Of a DNA stretch of 64,000 nucleotides, positions 45,899 to 55,715 are shown piece by piece. Positions within the stretch are counted from its first letter, which is position 1. The number at the start of each line of letters is the position of its first letter. Below the pieces are notes generated by a model, which saw nothing but the letters and a program-made list of their open reading frames with translations, was not told the DNA's origin and searched no databases. This DNA comes from Rosenbergiella epipactidis. GTDB taxonomy: Bacteria > Pseudomonadota > Gammaproteobacteria > Enterobacterales > Enterobacteriaceae. Where the stretch lies: contig NZ_JABBFQ010000002.1 in assembly GCF_018494055.1 (NCBI RefSeq), positions 248,001 to 312,000 on the forward strand. The letters are read 5' to 3'. Position numbers and translations under genes: made by a program.

Positions 45899-46224
45899 AT
45901 AGGGTCTACTGCGTTCTTCTCTGCGACGCTATTTGGACCTTTCTAGCGTTTCTTTAGTAAGAACGTGACTTAGCCTTCTCCAGATTGTTTGCCTCTTTAT
46001 GGGCTTCAGACTGCGGCGAATCATATTGATGATGATAATTTTCCAGTTGATTGAAAATAGTGTAAAAGAAATCTATTTCAGTCCTTCTACAGCGTTCGTA
46101 TACTTTACTTATTCCAAACTGACCTGTTCATTGTGAAAAAATTACAGTAGCCCTCAAATAGCGATAAAAAGTTGTGAGATTGAGATTAATCTTATAAAAT
46201 AAAGGTTTTAGGGTAATTCGTTGC
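45853..46224. other. island left flank, non-coding
   Basis: 372 bp between pheU and the transferase gene. The first 46 bp are att repeat and terminator; the remainder becomes increasingly AT-rich towards the gene. No coding frame or integrase fragment is recognisable. Confidence 0.4.
45864..45893 (+). terminator. terminator of tRNA-Phe
   Basis: GCCTCGC-AGAAAT-GCGGGGC (one T-G pair) then TTTGTCGTTT. The copy in the distal repeat (48061-48090) is identical. Confidence 0.8.
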
Positions 46225-47694
46225 ATGTCACTGAGTCAAAGAAGTGCTTATTTTTCACTCTATAATATTGTTGTATTCCTTTGCATTAGTTTCATCATGC
46301 CTATATGCTTAGGTTATAAAAATGTGGGTAACTACATTTTAACGTTAGCTATTCTACTTCTCGCTAATACAAGTAAATATCCCAAAATAATAATTTTAGC
46401 TATTTTGTTATTACTTTCCTTATACATTCCTACTGGCTTTCAATTTGGAAGATTAAACTACGGATTTATTATCTCGGGTTTAGAAACAGACTCCCATGAG
46501 ACGGTAGAATTTTTACGTGGGCTTATTGGAATACCTTTAGTATTGATGGTAGTTTGCTGGATTTCCCTGTATAGATATTCAACTATCCCTCTATTCGAAT
46601 TAAATAAAAAAAACAAATATCTATGCCTAATTTTACTTGTAGCCTTGTCTGCTAACTCATACCCTAAAAGAATGATTAAAGATGCTATAGAGTATATATG
46701 CCAATCTAAAAAAGACCTTACTAAGTTAGAAAAGGAAGCATTTATACCCGATAGCTTTAGTGGCGTTACTTCGAACTCAAAATATAACAATATTATTATT
46801 GTTATTGGTGAAAGTGTTTCTGCTAATTATTTATCTCTCTATGGTTACCCTCATGACAATACACCTTGGTTGAGAAAAGCCCCTGGTATTTTCATGAACA
46901 ATTATATATCAGCTGCCCCTAATACTTTTCTCTCTCTGCCACGGACCTTGGCCATGAGTGATGGAATAAAAACAACAGTTAATAACAATGTAGTGGCTCT
47001 GGCAAATAAAGCCGGATACGAAACCTACTGGATCTCCAACCAAGGCTTTGTCGGTGAATATGATACGCCATCAACAGTCATTGCTATGCGCGCCAAGCAT
47101 CGTTATTTTCTTAAAAAAGGTGACTTCAATTCTAAGCTCGTTGATGACTTCAGCATGCTTGACTTACTTCCTAGCATATTAAAAAAACCAGAAAAAAAAG
47201 TTATATTTATTCATATGATAGGCTCCCACCCAGATCCATGTAAAAGATTAATGGGATACCCACAACGATTTACCTTTTCCGAAAAAGCGCCAATTAATTG
47301 CTATGTATCATCTATAAACAAACTAGACGATTTCCTTCATCGAACCTACTCTATTGCAGAAGAAAATAAAGAATCATTTTTAATGATGTATTTCTCTGAC
47401 CATGGCATGACAACTGATACTAGTGATAGACCTGTAAGGCATGGTAACTCTGAAAAACAAAATTATCATGTACCATTTATTATTCTTTCAAATGATATTA
47501 AAGGCCGTACAAATATTGATACCCCAATCAGCGCCCTTCAGTTTATCAATATATTCGAGAACTACACAGGGATCGATTCTACACAGATAGCTCCCATTAA
47601 CCCGAGTAATGTAAGTGAAAAGAAAATAAAAGTATTTGACGGTAGTCGCATGGTAGATTACCAAGGACTATTAAACCCTTCACCTTTACACTAA
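46225..47694 (+). CDS. phosphoethanolamine-transferase-like sulfatase-fold membrane protein
   Basis: 489 residues. Four or five hydrophobic helices in the first 140 residues, then a periplasmic alkaline-phosphatase/sulfatase fold. Visible: IIVIGESVSANYLSLYGY (metal ligand Glu196), AAPNTFLSLPRTL (Thr234 at the nucleophile position), SDHGM (Asp392, His393), and RPVRHGN (His406). This is the layout of lipid A/LPS or glycan phosphoethanolamine transferases (EptA, EptC, OpgE types); the acceptor cannot be told. Much more AT-rich than its neighbours (many AAT, ATA, TTA codons), fitting horizontal transfer. Weak SD (AGGGTAA). Confidence 0.8.
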   Translation: MSLSQRSAYFSLYNIVVFLCISFIMPICLGYKNVGNYILTLAILLLANTSKYPKIIILAILLLLSLYIPTGFQFGRLNYGFIISGLETDSHETVEFLRGLIGIPLVLMVVCWISLYRYSTIPLFELNKKNKYLCLILLVALSANSYPKRMIKDAIEYICQSKKDLTKLEKEAFIPDSFSGVTSNSKYNNIIIVIGESVSANYLSLYGYPHDNTPWLRKAPGIFMNNYISAAPNTFLSLPRTLAMSDGIKTTVNNNVVALANKAGYETYWISNQGFVGEYDTPSTVIAMRAKHRYFLKKGDFNSKLVDDFSMLDLLPSILKKPEKKVIFIHMIGSHPDPCKRLMGYPQRFTFSEKAPINCYVSSINKLDDFLHRTYSIAEENKESFLMMYFSDHGMTTDTSDRPVRHGNSEKQNYHVPFIILSNDIKGRTNIDTPISALQFINIFENYTGIDSTQIAPINPSNVSEKKIKVFDGSRMVDYQGLLNPSPLH

Positions 47695-48012
47695 TTTTTA
47701 TACGGTAGTAATGGAGCTTTAATTATAATATCATCTTACATTGTTTTGTTGGAATGATACTCCATTACTACCTTTTTCATATACGGCATAAATATATCAC
47801 CCTGAAAATTAGTCTACTCCCCCCATAGTAAAACTGAAAAAATACCATACCCCTAATAAAAAATCGGAAACGTAAAGTCATTTAGGTTAGCACTTAACTA
47901 TATTTATGAGGAAAAAATAACAACGAGTACCAACATCTAACCCCTTAGCTAAAATTAATAAAATGATAGAAAAAAACGCTAAATTTTATTATCTTTTCTT
48001 TGAGGGATTGCC
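47695..48012. other. island right flank, non-coding
   Basis: 318 AT-rich bases between the transferase gene and the distal att repeat. A short imperfect tRNA-like segment (GGGATTG then CCCCCC at 48004-48016) leads into the repeat: a decayed anticodon stem of the duplicated tRNA end. No gene seen. Confidence 0.4.
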
Positions 48013-48095
48013 CCCCGTGTCCTTGGTTCGATTCCGAGTTCGGGCACCACTCTTTCAAAGGCCTCGCAGAAATGCGGGGCTTTGTCGTTTCTGGG
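48013..48095 (+). repeat. attR-like direct repeat (pheU 3' end copy)
   Basis: 83 bp identical to 45816-45898: partial tRNA-Phe 3' half with CCA, followed by the tRNA terminator. The 5' half of the tRNA is missing, so it is a tRNA fragment and not a functional tRNA. Confidence 0.92.
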
Positions 48096-48430
48096 GTATG
48101 GCCAAGGATGCTCATACAACTTAATACCCCACTACTTAGTACGCGTGAAGCTTGCATCTATACCTGTAATAAGCCATTTTCACTGACCTTTTTTTAGATG
48201 AGGTCTGGGTATTGTCTAAGATTGACTGAAGTCGAATTCAAATAAATTAGATCCCCCTGAGCAGTTAAACCAAATAGAACTTTATTTCTCCATATCGATA
48301 AGGCTATTAGCTTCCTCAAATAGGGAATCGTACTATCTCGATATGCGAACTGCTAGTCCAATATTGATGGTGATATCCATTACTATTCATGGACGCCTGC
48401 TATACTTTTAGGATTTATTGGAGAATCCTG
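48096..48430. other. region between att repeat and cupin gene
   Basis: 335 bp. A short frame from ATG 48108 reads MLIQLNTPLLSTREACIYTC, resembling the start of excisionase/AlpA-type helix-turn-helix proteins, but soon loses any resemblance and stops at 48197. Otherwise nothing recognisable. Confidence 0.3.
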
Positions 48431-49018
48431 ATGAATAAATCTTTCTTTAAAATAGGCATCTTGATAAGTCTTAGTTCATTATCGTCGTTCAGTTACTCAG
48501 CTAATGTACTACATAACGTAGACTCCCTAGATCCTCACCCAACTCAAAGTAATGGTAAGAGTCAACCTCCAATCAAATACTCTATGGTATGGGCAGACAA
48601 AAGCGGGGCGACTCACATCCAATCATGTCGGATTGAAGGGCTACAGTTTAAGACTTATGCCCCACCCTCGGCACCACAATGGATCGGTGTGGCTCCAGAT
48701 CAAATAGAAAGTATCGCCTATGCTGTGTTACCGCCCGGTTACGTCGGAACTTGGCACCACGCACCTGGACCACAATGGGTAGTCACTTTATCGGGTAAAT
48801 GGTCGGTAGAAACTACTGACGGAGCAGTACTCGTTCAGGGACCTGGAGAGATGCAATTTAACGCAGACAGTTCTTCTCACCCACGAAAAAATGATACACA
48901 TGTAGGCCATATTTCCAGAACTATCGGCAATGAACCCAATGTTCAGTTAATTATTAAATTAAAACCCAATGTTAAAATAACTAACGGTTGTACCACTTGG
49001 GAGAAAAAAATGGATTAA
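48431..49018 (+). CDS. secreted cupin-domain protein of unknown function
   Basis: 195 residues from ATG 48431 (GGAG 7 nt upstream). Sec signal peptide ending SYSA (about residue 23), then a mature part whose centre has the small beta-barrel look of a cupin: AYAVLPPGYVGTWHHAPGPQWVVTLSGKWSVET (His-His and a later Gln/Glu-rich strand), VQGPGEMQFNADSSSHPR, and DTHVGHISRT. Two cysteines (CRIEG, GCTTW) could form a disulfide. Located next to the pheU island boundary; base composition is intermediate. I do not know the substrate. Confidence 0.7.
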   Translation: MNKSFFKIGILISLSSLSSFSYSANVLHNVDSLDPHPTQSNGKSQPPIKYSMVWADKSGATHIQSCRIEGLQFKTYAPPSAPQWIGVAPDQIESIAYAVLPPGYVGTWHHAPGPQWVVTLSGKWSVETTDGAVLVQGPGEMQFNADSSSHPRKNDTHVGHISRTIGNEPNVQLIIKLKPNVKITNGCTTWEKKMD

Positions 49019-49450
49019 ACATATCACCGTTATAAATTAAGAGGTTTTTTCCGGTAGTGAATGGCGAGAGTAAGGCTATAATTCTATTGCCCGATTCTCC
49101 CTCCTACACTTAATTATCGCTAGAGTAATTCAGATATTATTATACACTGTGAGAGATAGTCTACATTCACTGTGTGCAATATACTGATTATTAGAAGAGG
49201 AAATATCAACCTTTGTTTAGCCATCTGAATAAATGAGCTGTAATAGAGAATGGCGATGTGTGTCTCTCAATTTATTTAAAAATAAATTCAGCTGAGTTCC
49301 TGCAGAATAGCACACTAAACTGATAATAATGCATCTTAAAAAATAAGATATATTTTTCATTATTACCAGCGAATTAGTAAGTAATTAGCTTTATATGACT
49401 ATCACGCCTAATGTTTGCAATGCGGCGTCATCACATAAAAGGAAAGCGCT
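49019..49450. other. AT-rich intergenic region before the glycerate kinase
   Basis: 432 bp. AT-rich, with several hairpin-prone stretches but no frame of coding character and no tRNA. It should contain the promoter of the glycerate kinase gene; no operator could be assigned. Confidence 0.4.
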
Positions 49451-50623
49451 ATGAAATTTGTCCTCGCTCCAGACTCCTTCAAAGAGAGCATGACGGCCTT
49501 ACAGGTTGCCGATAGCATGGAAAAAGGCTTGAGGCGAGTCTTCCGTGATTGTCAGATTGTTAAAGTCCCGATGGCAGATGGCGGTGAAGGCACGGTGCAA
49601 TCTTTAGTCGATGCGACACAGGGCAAGATTATCAACGTTGAGGTGATGGGGCCCCTTCATCATCGGGTTCAAGCTGAATTGGGCTTACTCGGCGACGGTG
49701 AAACTGCCGTAATAGAAATGGCATCGGCGAGTGGCATTACGCATACCACTGAAAAAAATCGTAACCCTCTATTCACTACCACTTATGGGACGGGAGAACT
49801 GATCAAACATGCTCTCGACTTGGGTGTACAAAAAATTATTATTGGTCTGGGTGGCAGTGCAACCAACGACGGCGGACAAGGTATGGCCTGTGCTTTGGGT
49901 ATCAAATTTACGGATTCACAGGGTAATGAGGTCGGTTTAGGAGGGGGCAATTTACATAAGATAGCGAGTATCGATATGAGTGATATCGACCCACGTATCG
50001 CCGAGACTGACTTTATCGTCGCCTGTGATGTTACTAATCCGCTGATTGGACCTAATGGTGCCTCGTCCGTGTTTGGCCCACAAAAAGGGGCAACGCCTGA
50101 GATGATTCAAACGCTAGACAGAAATCTCGAAATGTATGCAGAAAAAATTAATGCGCAGTTAGGGATCTCTGTCGCAACGATTCCCGGCGCAGGTGCTGCC
50201 GGTGGTTTGGGTGCCGGTTTACTCGCTTTTACTCCGGCACATTTACAACAAGGGATTGATATCGTTATTCAGTTCACGGGATTAGCTGAAAAAATCATAG
50301 GGGCTGATGTCGTATTTACCGGAGAAGGCGGTATCGATTATCAAACAAAATTCGGTAAAACGCCTTACGGAGTGGCTAATATTACTAAAAAAGTCTCGCC
50401 TCACACTCCTGTGATTGCCTTAGCGGGTGCTATCGGTGAGGGTGTTGAGAGCCTTTATGATGAGAATTTCACAGCCATATTCGGTATTTTGCGAAAAGCT
50501 GGTCCTCTCGGTGAGGCGCTAAAAGAGGGAGAAAAAAACGTCGCGTTTACGACGGAAAATATTGCTCGCCTACTTACTGTCGGTATCAACATCCCTAAGA
50601 GTATCGATAAGCACAATACATAG
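49451..50623 (+). CDS. glycerate 2-kinase (GarK/GlxK family)
   Basis: 390 residues, start with AAGGAAAG 6 nt upstream. Opening MKFVLAPDSFKESMTALQVADSMEKG and PMADGGEGTVQSLVDAT are diagnostic, with GLGGSATNDGGQGMACALG and GAGAAGGLGAGLLAF in the middle and end. It phosphorylates D-glycerate at C2 to 2-phosphoglycerate. No glycerate pathway partners are next to it; the neighbours are a cupin protein and the chitoporin. GarK and GlxK cannot be distinguished from sequence alone, so no symbol is given. Confidence 0.9.
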   Translation: MKFVLAPDSFKESMTALQVADSMEKGLRRVFRDCQIVKVPMADGGEGTVQSLVDATQGKIINVEVMGPLHHRVQAELGLLGDGETAVIEMASASGITHTTEKNRNPLFTTTYGTGELIKHALDLGVQKIIIGLGGSATNDGGQGMACALGIKFTDSQGNEVGLGGGNLHKIASIDMSDIDPRIAETDFIVACDVTNPLIGPNGASSVFGPQKGATPEMIQTLDRNLEMYAEKINAQLGISVATIPGAGAAGGLGAGLLAFTPAHLQQGIDIVIQFTGLAEKIIGADVVFTGEGGIDYQTKFGKTPYGVANITKKVSPHTPVIALAGAIGEGVESLYDENFTAIFGILRKAGPLGEALKEGEKNVAFTTENIARLLTVGINIPKSIDKHNT

Positions 50624-50644
50624 CGTTAGAGGTTGCTAACGCTA
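50621..50644. terminator. hairpin after the glycerate kinase gene
   Basis: TAGCGTTAG-AGGTTG-CTAACGCTA, a 9-bp perfect stem overlapping the stop codon of the kinase gene, followed by TTCTATGCG. Convergent with chiP. Confidence 0.5.
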
Positions 50645-50710
50645 TTCTATGCGATACCTATGGCCTTGATTAAGCTTAAGGAGTGCGAGCAACAGAGGGC
50701 ATTCACGCTT

Positions 50711-52114
50711 TTAAAAAAGGGTAAATGGCGCTATCACCATAAACTTCACATCACGTTCATCTTGGAAAATATTGCCATAACCGCCTCCCCAACTTGGGAT
50801 AGTGGAATGATTGTCGTAACGGGTGAAATGTAATTTGAACATTGTCCCTTTCGCGCGACCTTCTTGGATCGTATAACTGGCGTCGAGGCTGTAGGCCGAC
50901 TCTTTCAACCTATTACTTGGGTTGTAATACGCATCGGGCGAAGACATCCTGCCAGGTTTGGCATCCCACGCATACACGTAGGACGCGCCGACAGACCAAC
51001 CAGGGAGATCCCAATTTTTCAGATCGTACATCGCACCTATGAATAATGCTTTCTCATCGTTCGCGTTGAAATCAGAACGGTTATCCCACCAGATATCCAA
51101 GCGCCCATTAGAGGAGGCATAGGTCGGGGTCATGCGTTGTAAAAAATAACCCTGCTGCCCTTCGGCTTTTACCCAAGTGCCTTCTAAACGGAGATCAAGG
51201 ACGTCGGCAACCTTATAGCCAAGAGTTAATGCCTGTAACCACGCGGTTCCGTCGTAAATATCATTACTCTCCCCGGGTGTGGCTTTATCCCGTGCGCCAT
51301 AAAACTGATAACTGGTACGCAGCGGGGAAGAGGCGATATCGAATTGATAGCTCGCTTTGGCAAAATATTGGTCAATATACCCTTCGGCCTGCCCCAGTGC
51401 CGCTTCTAAAACAAGGCCGTTTTTAATATCATATTTAGCGCCTACAGAGTGCAGATACTTCACCTTAGAGTGTCGATCATTTTGGTAAAAATGATCCATC
51501 TTAAGGTGCCACGGCGACTTATATTCATTTGCCCAAATATACGAGAACGCTAAGGATCCAGCCTGACCGTAATCAATCTTGGCTCCAACCTCAGCCCCCT
51601 GATAGGTGCCAGGTAGTAAACTCCAATGCGGTGCTAATAACGTTTGCCCTGCTGGCTGAATATAACCGGCTTGCGCCCACATTGGCCCATAGTTAAATTT
51701 CGCCGCAGCCTTATAAAGATCGAGGCCGCTTTTATCCCCACTAAAGTTTTCACTGTAGGCTTTATTACTCGACGAGAAGGCGATTTCATTAGGATGGCCA
51801 CTGGCAGAATTTTCTGCCATTTCAATTGCGCTAAAGGCTGCAATATCAATGCCAAAGAAACCTCCCGCATAGCCGGATTGAAAATCTATATTCCCATTCC
51901 ATGTAGAATGGGAAAGATTTGTTTTATACTTGCCATTATCGGCCACATCCTTGCGATCACGTTCACGCTGCCAATAATAGATTCCACCCGTTAACGTCGA
52001 ATCATCAATAAATCCTGCTGCACTGACTTCCGGTGAGAATATTCCTGCAGAAAAAACAGTGCTCCCGGAAATACATAAACATAACGTACGAGATAATCCT
52101 TTAATTGTACGCAT
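50711..52114 (-). CDS. chiP: ChiP, chitoporin (OprD-family outer-membrane channel)
   Basis: 467 residues (E. coli 468). Signal peptide to about 33 (SAA), then [24 protein letters not shown], identical in pattern to E. coli ChiP, and a 16-18-strand barrel that ends [14 protein letters not shown] with a C-terminal Phe. It lets chito-oligosaccharides through the outer membrane. E. coli chiP is far from the chb operon; here it lies 150 bp downstream of chbG in the same direction, pointing to joint use. No ChiX-pairing sequence is recognisable in its leader. Confidence 0.93.
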   Translation of the reverse strand: MRTIKGLSRTLCLCISGSTVFSAGIFSPEVSAAGFIDDSTLTGGIYYWQRERDRKDVADNGKYKTNLSHSTWNGNIDFQSGYAGGFFGIDIAAFSAIEMAENSASGHPNEIAFSSSNKAYSENFSGDKSGLDLYKAAAKFNYGPMWAQAGYIQPAGQTLLAPHWSLLPGTYQGAEVGAKIDYGQAGSLAFSYIWANEYKSPWHLKMDHFYQNDRHSKVKYLHSVGAKYDIKNGLVLEAALGQAEGYIDQYFAKASYQFDIASSPLRTSYQFYGARDKATPGESNDIYDGTAWLQALTLGYKVADVLDLRLEGTWVKAEGQQGYFLQRMTPTYASSNGRLDIWWDNRSDFNANDEKALFIGAMYDLKNWDLPGWSVGASYVYAWDAKPGRMSSPDAYYNPSNRLKESAYSLDASYTIQEGRAKGTMFKLHFTRYDNHSTIPSWGGGYGNIFQDERDVKFMVIAPFTLF

Positions 52115-52264
52115 AAATAGCTACCCTAATAGAATATGAAGGAATAACTGCCTTAATTGTAGAAAAACGATAACCAAACTGATAATTAAATGAATATCAG
52201 CGTTAACCAATAAAGGCAGCCGTTAATAACAACGTCATTAAATTAATAGAACAGTGTTGATGAG

Positions 52265-53023
52265 TTATATCGTTTTAAAATTAGTCAGACGGTAACCGCG
52301 TTGAGTGATCTCCTTTTTTAATGAAGCCGAAGTCAATATTTCTAATTCCACTAACCGCTGATAACAGTACGCACTCTTTTTAATGGTGGCATCCACAAAG
52401 GCAGGGTGGCACATCACTTCTAACGACGTTTCCCCACATTGCAGTGAATCATCGAGTATTTTTAAAAACAGTGCTTCCGAGAGGGAATCACCATAAAACT
52501 CACTGGAAAATCCTTCGCTACTTCTGGCAGCAGGCTGCACCGAAGTATTGCCGGCTGACGAGCGTCGATCGCGACGAATAGGGATATCTTTCTCGCGGGC
52601 AAAACGATCCACGATATCGTAAATTTCCGGAATGAAATGTACGTGATGATGGCTATCGATATGTGTAGGCGGACAACCGAATAGCTCAATAAAACGCTGA
52701 TATTGGCTGGCTAATTCCTGAGTAATTTCCTGAGGCGGTAATCGGTCTTCTTCAGCCATCTGCCATACCCACTTACCTAACTGACCTTCTCTCGTGAGTA
52801 TCGGCATCGCCGATAATGGTTTTCCTAAGGTCAGGACAAAATGCATGCCGACCCCCAATTCAGGCACCTGCTGACATAACTCGGCGGCATGCCCGATAGC
52901 TTCGCCATTCACCATCGCCGTTGTCGACGTAACGATACCCTGCCGATGGGCCTCAATGATCCCATAATTTTGCCCCTTACTCAGCCCAAAATCGTCAGCA
53001 TTGACTACTAATAAAGGTGTCAT
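52265..53023 (-). CDS. chbG: ChbG, chito-oligosaccharide monodeacetylase
   Basis: 252 residues (E. coli 249), YdjC family. Metal ligands match the known set: Asp11 ([15 protein letters not shown]), His61 (GVGMHFVL) and His125 ([10 protein letters not shown]). It removes an acetyl group from GlcNAc2-6P so that the sugar can induce via ChbR and be cut by ChbF. Starts next to the chbF stop (1 bp apart). Last gene of the chb operon, before chiP. Confidence 0.95.
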   Translation of the reverse strand: MTPLLVVNADDFGLSKGQNYGIIEAHRQGIVTSTTAMVNGEAIGHAAELCQQVPELGVGMHFVLTLGKPLSAMPILTREGQLGKWVWQMAEEDRLPPQEITQELASQYQRFIELFGCPPTHIDSHHHVHFIPEIYDIVDRFAREKDIPIRRDRRSSAGNTSVQPAARSSEGFSSEFYGDSLSEALFLKILDDSLQCGETSLEVMCHPAFVDATIKKSAYCYQRLVELEILTSASLKKEITQRGYRLTNFKTI

Positions 53024-54382
53024 TTAGTTTCCCTCTGAAACTTTTAAATCCTTAATCGTTTTTGCGAAATGGGGTAACCACCGTTCATGGGCTAAGAGCA
53101 TCTCACGAGCGAGGCACTCGGCATCATTATCAGAATGAATAAGTGGGCTAAGATTTAGGGCTAATTGCACTTTATTAAAATCGCCACTCATCGCCGCTTC
53201 ACTTGCCGCCACTTCAAAGCCTTTAATGGTATAAATAAGCCCTAATACTTGCTCATCGAAATGCGTAATACGTGGGGTAGGCTGCGCACCGTCCTGACCT
53301 AAAGTACAGGTTATCTCAATCGACCACTCAGCAGGGATATTGTCGATATGGCCTTTATGCGGAGTATTAACGTAATGCTCAGTCTGTTTATTATTGTAAA
53401 TTGCATTAATCACTTCACAGGCGGCATCCGAATAATAAGCTCCCCCGCGAAGTTCTAATTCTTTTGGTTTTACATCAAGATTAGGGTTTTTGTAGAGTTC
53501 GAAAAGCTGATACTCAACTTGTTGAACCACTTGGGCACGCGTCCCGCCTTTATAGTATTCGCCCATTTCAATGGCGAGCATCTCTTTCGGCTTGAAGTAA
53601 TAAAGTAGATAAGAGCAAGGTATCAAGCGTAACGATCGAATAAGCCCCTCATTGAAGGCTAAATCGGTAATATTTTTAACGGAGTTGGCACTTAACGTAC
53701 CGCTAGCAATCCCCTCAAGCAGTTCATCAAACCGCGATTGACCATTCACCCATACCTCCCGAACAAACACGAGGTGATTAAGGCCGAATAAATCTATTTT
53801 GAGGTCATCGTCTGGCGTTAGGCGTAAAACATCGGTGATAAACATTTTCATACCGATTGGAATATTACAGACCCCAATAAAACGATTAAAACGAGTGTGG
53901 CGGTAGATAGCTTCTGTCACCATCCCGGCTGGATTCGTAAAGTTAATGATCCAAGCTTTTGGGCAAATTTCTTGCACATCATTAACGATATCAATAATGA
54001 CCGGAATCGTACGTAATCCTTTAAATAGCCCCCCCGCTCCATTGGTCTCTTGGCCTAAATAGCCATGACTAAGTGGAATTCGTTCATCTTTTTCACGCGC
54101 TTTTAACTGTCCAACACGCAGTTGAGTGGTCACAAAATCGGCACCTTGCAAGGCGGCTCGGCGATCTAAGGTCTTAAATACCTTCATCGGCACACCTGCT
54201 TTTTCAATCATCCTTTCACACAATGCATGAATAATATCGAGCTTTTCTTGTCCCTCTTCGACATCGACTAACCAGAGCTCCGTGACAGGAAGTTCGTGAT
54301 AGCGTTTAATAAACCCTTCAAGTAGTTCTGGGGTATAACTACTTCCGCCACCAATAGTCACAATTTTTAATTTTTGGCTCAT
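53024..54382 (-). CDS. chbF: ChbF, 6-phospho-beta-glucosidase (GH4)
   Basis: 452 residues (E. coli 450). NAD-binding N-terminus KIVTIGGGSSYTPELLEGF, metal/substrate region FVTTQLRVGQ and NFTNPAGMVTEA, CNIPIGMK and LNHLVFVREVW. It hydrolyses phosphorylated chitobiose (after ChbG) and cellobiose by NAD- and Mn-dependent chemistry. 79 bp downstream of chbR. Confidence 0.95.
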   Translation of the reverse strand: MSQKLKIVTIGGGSSYTPELLEGFIKRYHELPVTELWLVDVEEGQEKLDIIHALCERMIEKAGVPMKVFKTLDRRAALQGADFVTTQLRVGQLKAREKDERIPLSHGYLGQETNGAGGLFKGLRTIPVIIDIVNDVQEICPKAWIINFTNPAGMVTEAIYRHTRFNRFIGVCNIPIGMKMFITDVLRLTPDDDLKIDLFGLNHLVFVREVWVNGQSRFDELLEGIASGTLSANSVKNITDLAFNEGLIRSLRLIPCSYLLYYFKPKEMLAIEMGEYYKGGTRAQVVQQVEYQLFELYKNPNLDVKPKELELRGGAYYSDAACEVINAIYNNKQTEHYVNTPHKGHIDNIPAEWSIEITCTLGQDGAQPTPRITHFDEQVLGLIYTIKGFEVAASEAAMSGDFNKVQLALNLSPLIHSDNDAECLAREMLLAHERWLPHFAKTIKDLKVSEGN

Positions 54383-54461
54383 ATTTTTTCCTTATTTGGT
54401 CAATTTTATTGACGACTATTTTCTGCTAAAGAAATCGTCGCCCACCCAAACGCTTACTGAG

Positions 54462-55292
54462 TTACTCTTCATTACAACTGTTTATCTTTTTTCGATAATT
54501 ATTCGGTGTAAAAGAAGTAAATTTTTTAAATGTTTTAATAAATAAGCTTGGACTGCTGTATCCGGATTCGTATGCAATATCAGTGACTGAAGCGTTAGTA
54601 ATTTCCAGCTGTTTTTTGGCAAAATTAATACGAATATTATTAATAATTTGCATCGGTGTTTTACTATAAAAACGCTGAGTGGCTCGGGTGAGATACTCTT
54701 GGCTTTTCCCTGAAAGTTGCACCATATTCTCTAGCGCGGCATCACCGAATTTCAGCTTGTCGTGCATGGCTTCAACCGTATTTCTTAACCAGGGCGGAAC
54801 CGTATCTCTGATCGGTTCATCACGGTAATGTCTTAAGCGATTGGTGATATAAAAACAGACGACTTCAATAAACTCATCAAACTCGTTTTCGCGAAAATGG
54901 TGAGAGGTAATCACCGACTCAATATGAGCAAGAAAGTGCGTGTCAATGGCATAGGCTTGGGTTGCCGTAAATTCGCTAGGAAACAGCGATTGAAAATGTT
55001 TTTCAAAAAAACGTTTACTGATCCCCACATTAAGAATACGCGTCGCGCCAGCAATATAGAAACTCTGATGCTGTGAGCCGACGGGAATAAAGACAAAATC
55101 CCCACGTTCTAAAAGTACCCGCTGTCCATCAATTTCTTGATAATAACGTCCGGTTAAGACGATAGTGAACTCGTAATAATCGTGTTGATGGAGTCCACTC
55201 ACGCTCTCCGTTTTAGTGAAGATAAAGACATGGAAATTATGTCCATTAAACAGTTGATGCTCACGCGCGATGGGGACTTCTGTCATGTTCAT
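54462..55292 (-). CDS. chbR: ChbR, AraC-family regulator of chb
   Basis: 276 residues (E. coli 280). N-terminal cupin-type sensor ([39 protein letters not shown]) and C-terminal double helix-turn-helix ([36 protein letters not shown] and [35 protein letters not shown]). It both represses and activates chb depending on deacetylated chitobiose-6P. Encoded inside the operon between chbA and chbF, as in E. coli. Confidence 0.94.
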   Translation of the reverse strand: MNMTEVPIAREHQLFNGHNFHVFIFTKTESVSGLHQHDYYEFTIVLTGRYYQEIDGQRVLLERGDFVFIPVGSQHQSFYIAGATRILNVGISKRFFEKHFQSLFPSEFTATQAYAIDTHFLAHIESVITSHHFRENEFDEFIEVVCFYITNRLRHYRDEPIRDTVPPWLRNTVEAMHDKLKFGDAALENMVQLSGKSQEYLTRATQRFYSKTPMQIINNIRINFAKKQLEITNASVTDIAYESGYSSPSLFIKTFKKFTSFTPNNYRKKINSCNEE

Positions 55293-55317
55293 TTTCGACG
55301 ACCTAACCTAGGGAAAA

Positions 55318-55665
55318 TCAGTTCATGTTTTCATAGAGTTCAATCATTTCGGCAATGAGTTCACGGGCCAGCATTGCGTTCATCAAATGGTCTTGAGCAT
55401 GAACTAATACTAAGCTCACTTTCACTTTGCCTTCCCCTGCATCGCTCTCAATCAACTGCGTTTGTACACGATGTGCATCACTCAATGCTTGTCGAGAATT
55501 TTCCATCATCTCTTTTGCAACGATAAACTGACCTTGTTTCGCTTCCTTTAATGCCGCGTAAGCAAGGCTGCGCGCTTGACCGGCATTGATAATTAAGCCC
55601 ATGACAATTTCTTCAAGATCACTCGTCTCAGTGTGGTCAGGTTCTACTGTATTCAAATCAAACAT
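55318..55665 (-). CDS. chbA: ChbA, PTS IIA component for N,N'-diacetylchitobiose
   Basis: 115 residues (E. coli 116). Three-helix IIA-Lac family; phospho-accepting His89 in KVKVSLVLVHAQDHLMNAML. It passes phosphate from HPr to ChbB. Follows chbC by about 50 bp and precedes chbR by 25 bp. Confidence 0.95.
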   Translation of the reverse strand: MFDLNTVEPDHTETSDLEEIVMGLIINAGQARSLAYAALKEAKQGQFIVAKEMMENSRQALSDAHRVQTQLIESDAGEGKVKVSLVLVHAQDHLMNAMLARELIAEMIELYENMN

Positions 55666-55715
55666 ACTGTTTCCTCATTAATCAGGCGTAACCGATAGTC
55701 GACAGCCTCTCGGTA

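Larger units (their letters stand above)
45816..48095 (+). mobile_element. pheU-associated minimal genomic island with 83-bp att repeats
   Basis: Bounded by two identical 83-bp copies of the pheU 3' end plus its terminator (45816-45898 and 48013-48095). Such repeats are what tyrosine-recombinase integration at a tRNA 3' end leaves behind. The interior is AT-rich, unlike the flanks, and contains one gene (46225-47694) and no integrase. It is therefore a remnant, or an element mobilised in trans. Confidence 0.8.

Noticed and set aside
45684-45902. 72-codon frame across tRNA-Phe
   Set aside because: It is an accidental open frame running through the tRNA gene and its terminator.
50633-50833. 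66-codon frame between the glycerate kinase and chiP
   Set aside because: Overlaps the chiP 3' end in antisense and has no SD or recognisable composition.
52115-52264. ChiX small-RNA pairing site in the chiP leader
   Set aside because: The leader has no AAGAGGAA-type complement to the ChiX seed as I remember it.
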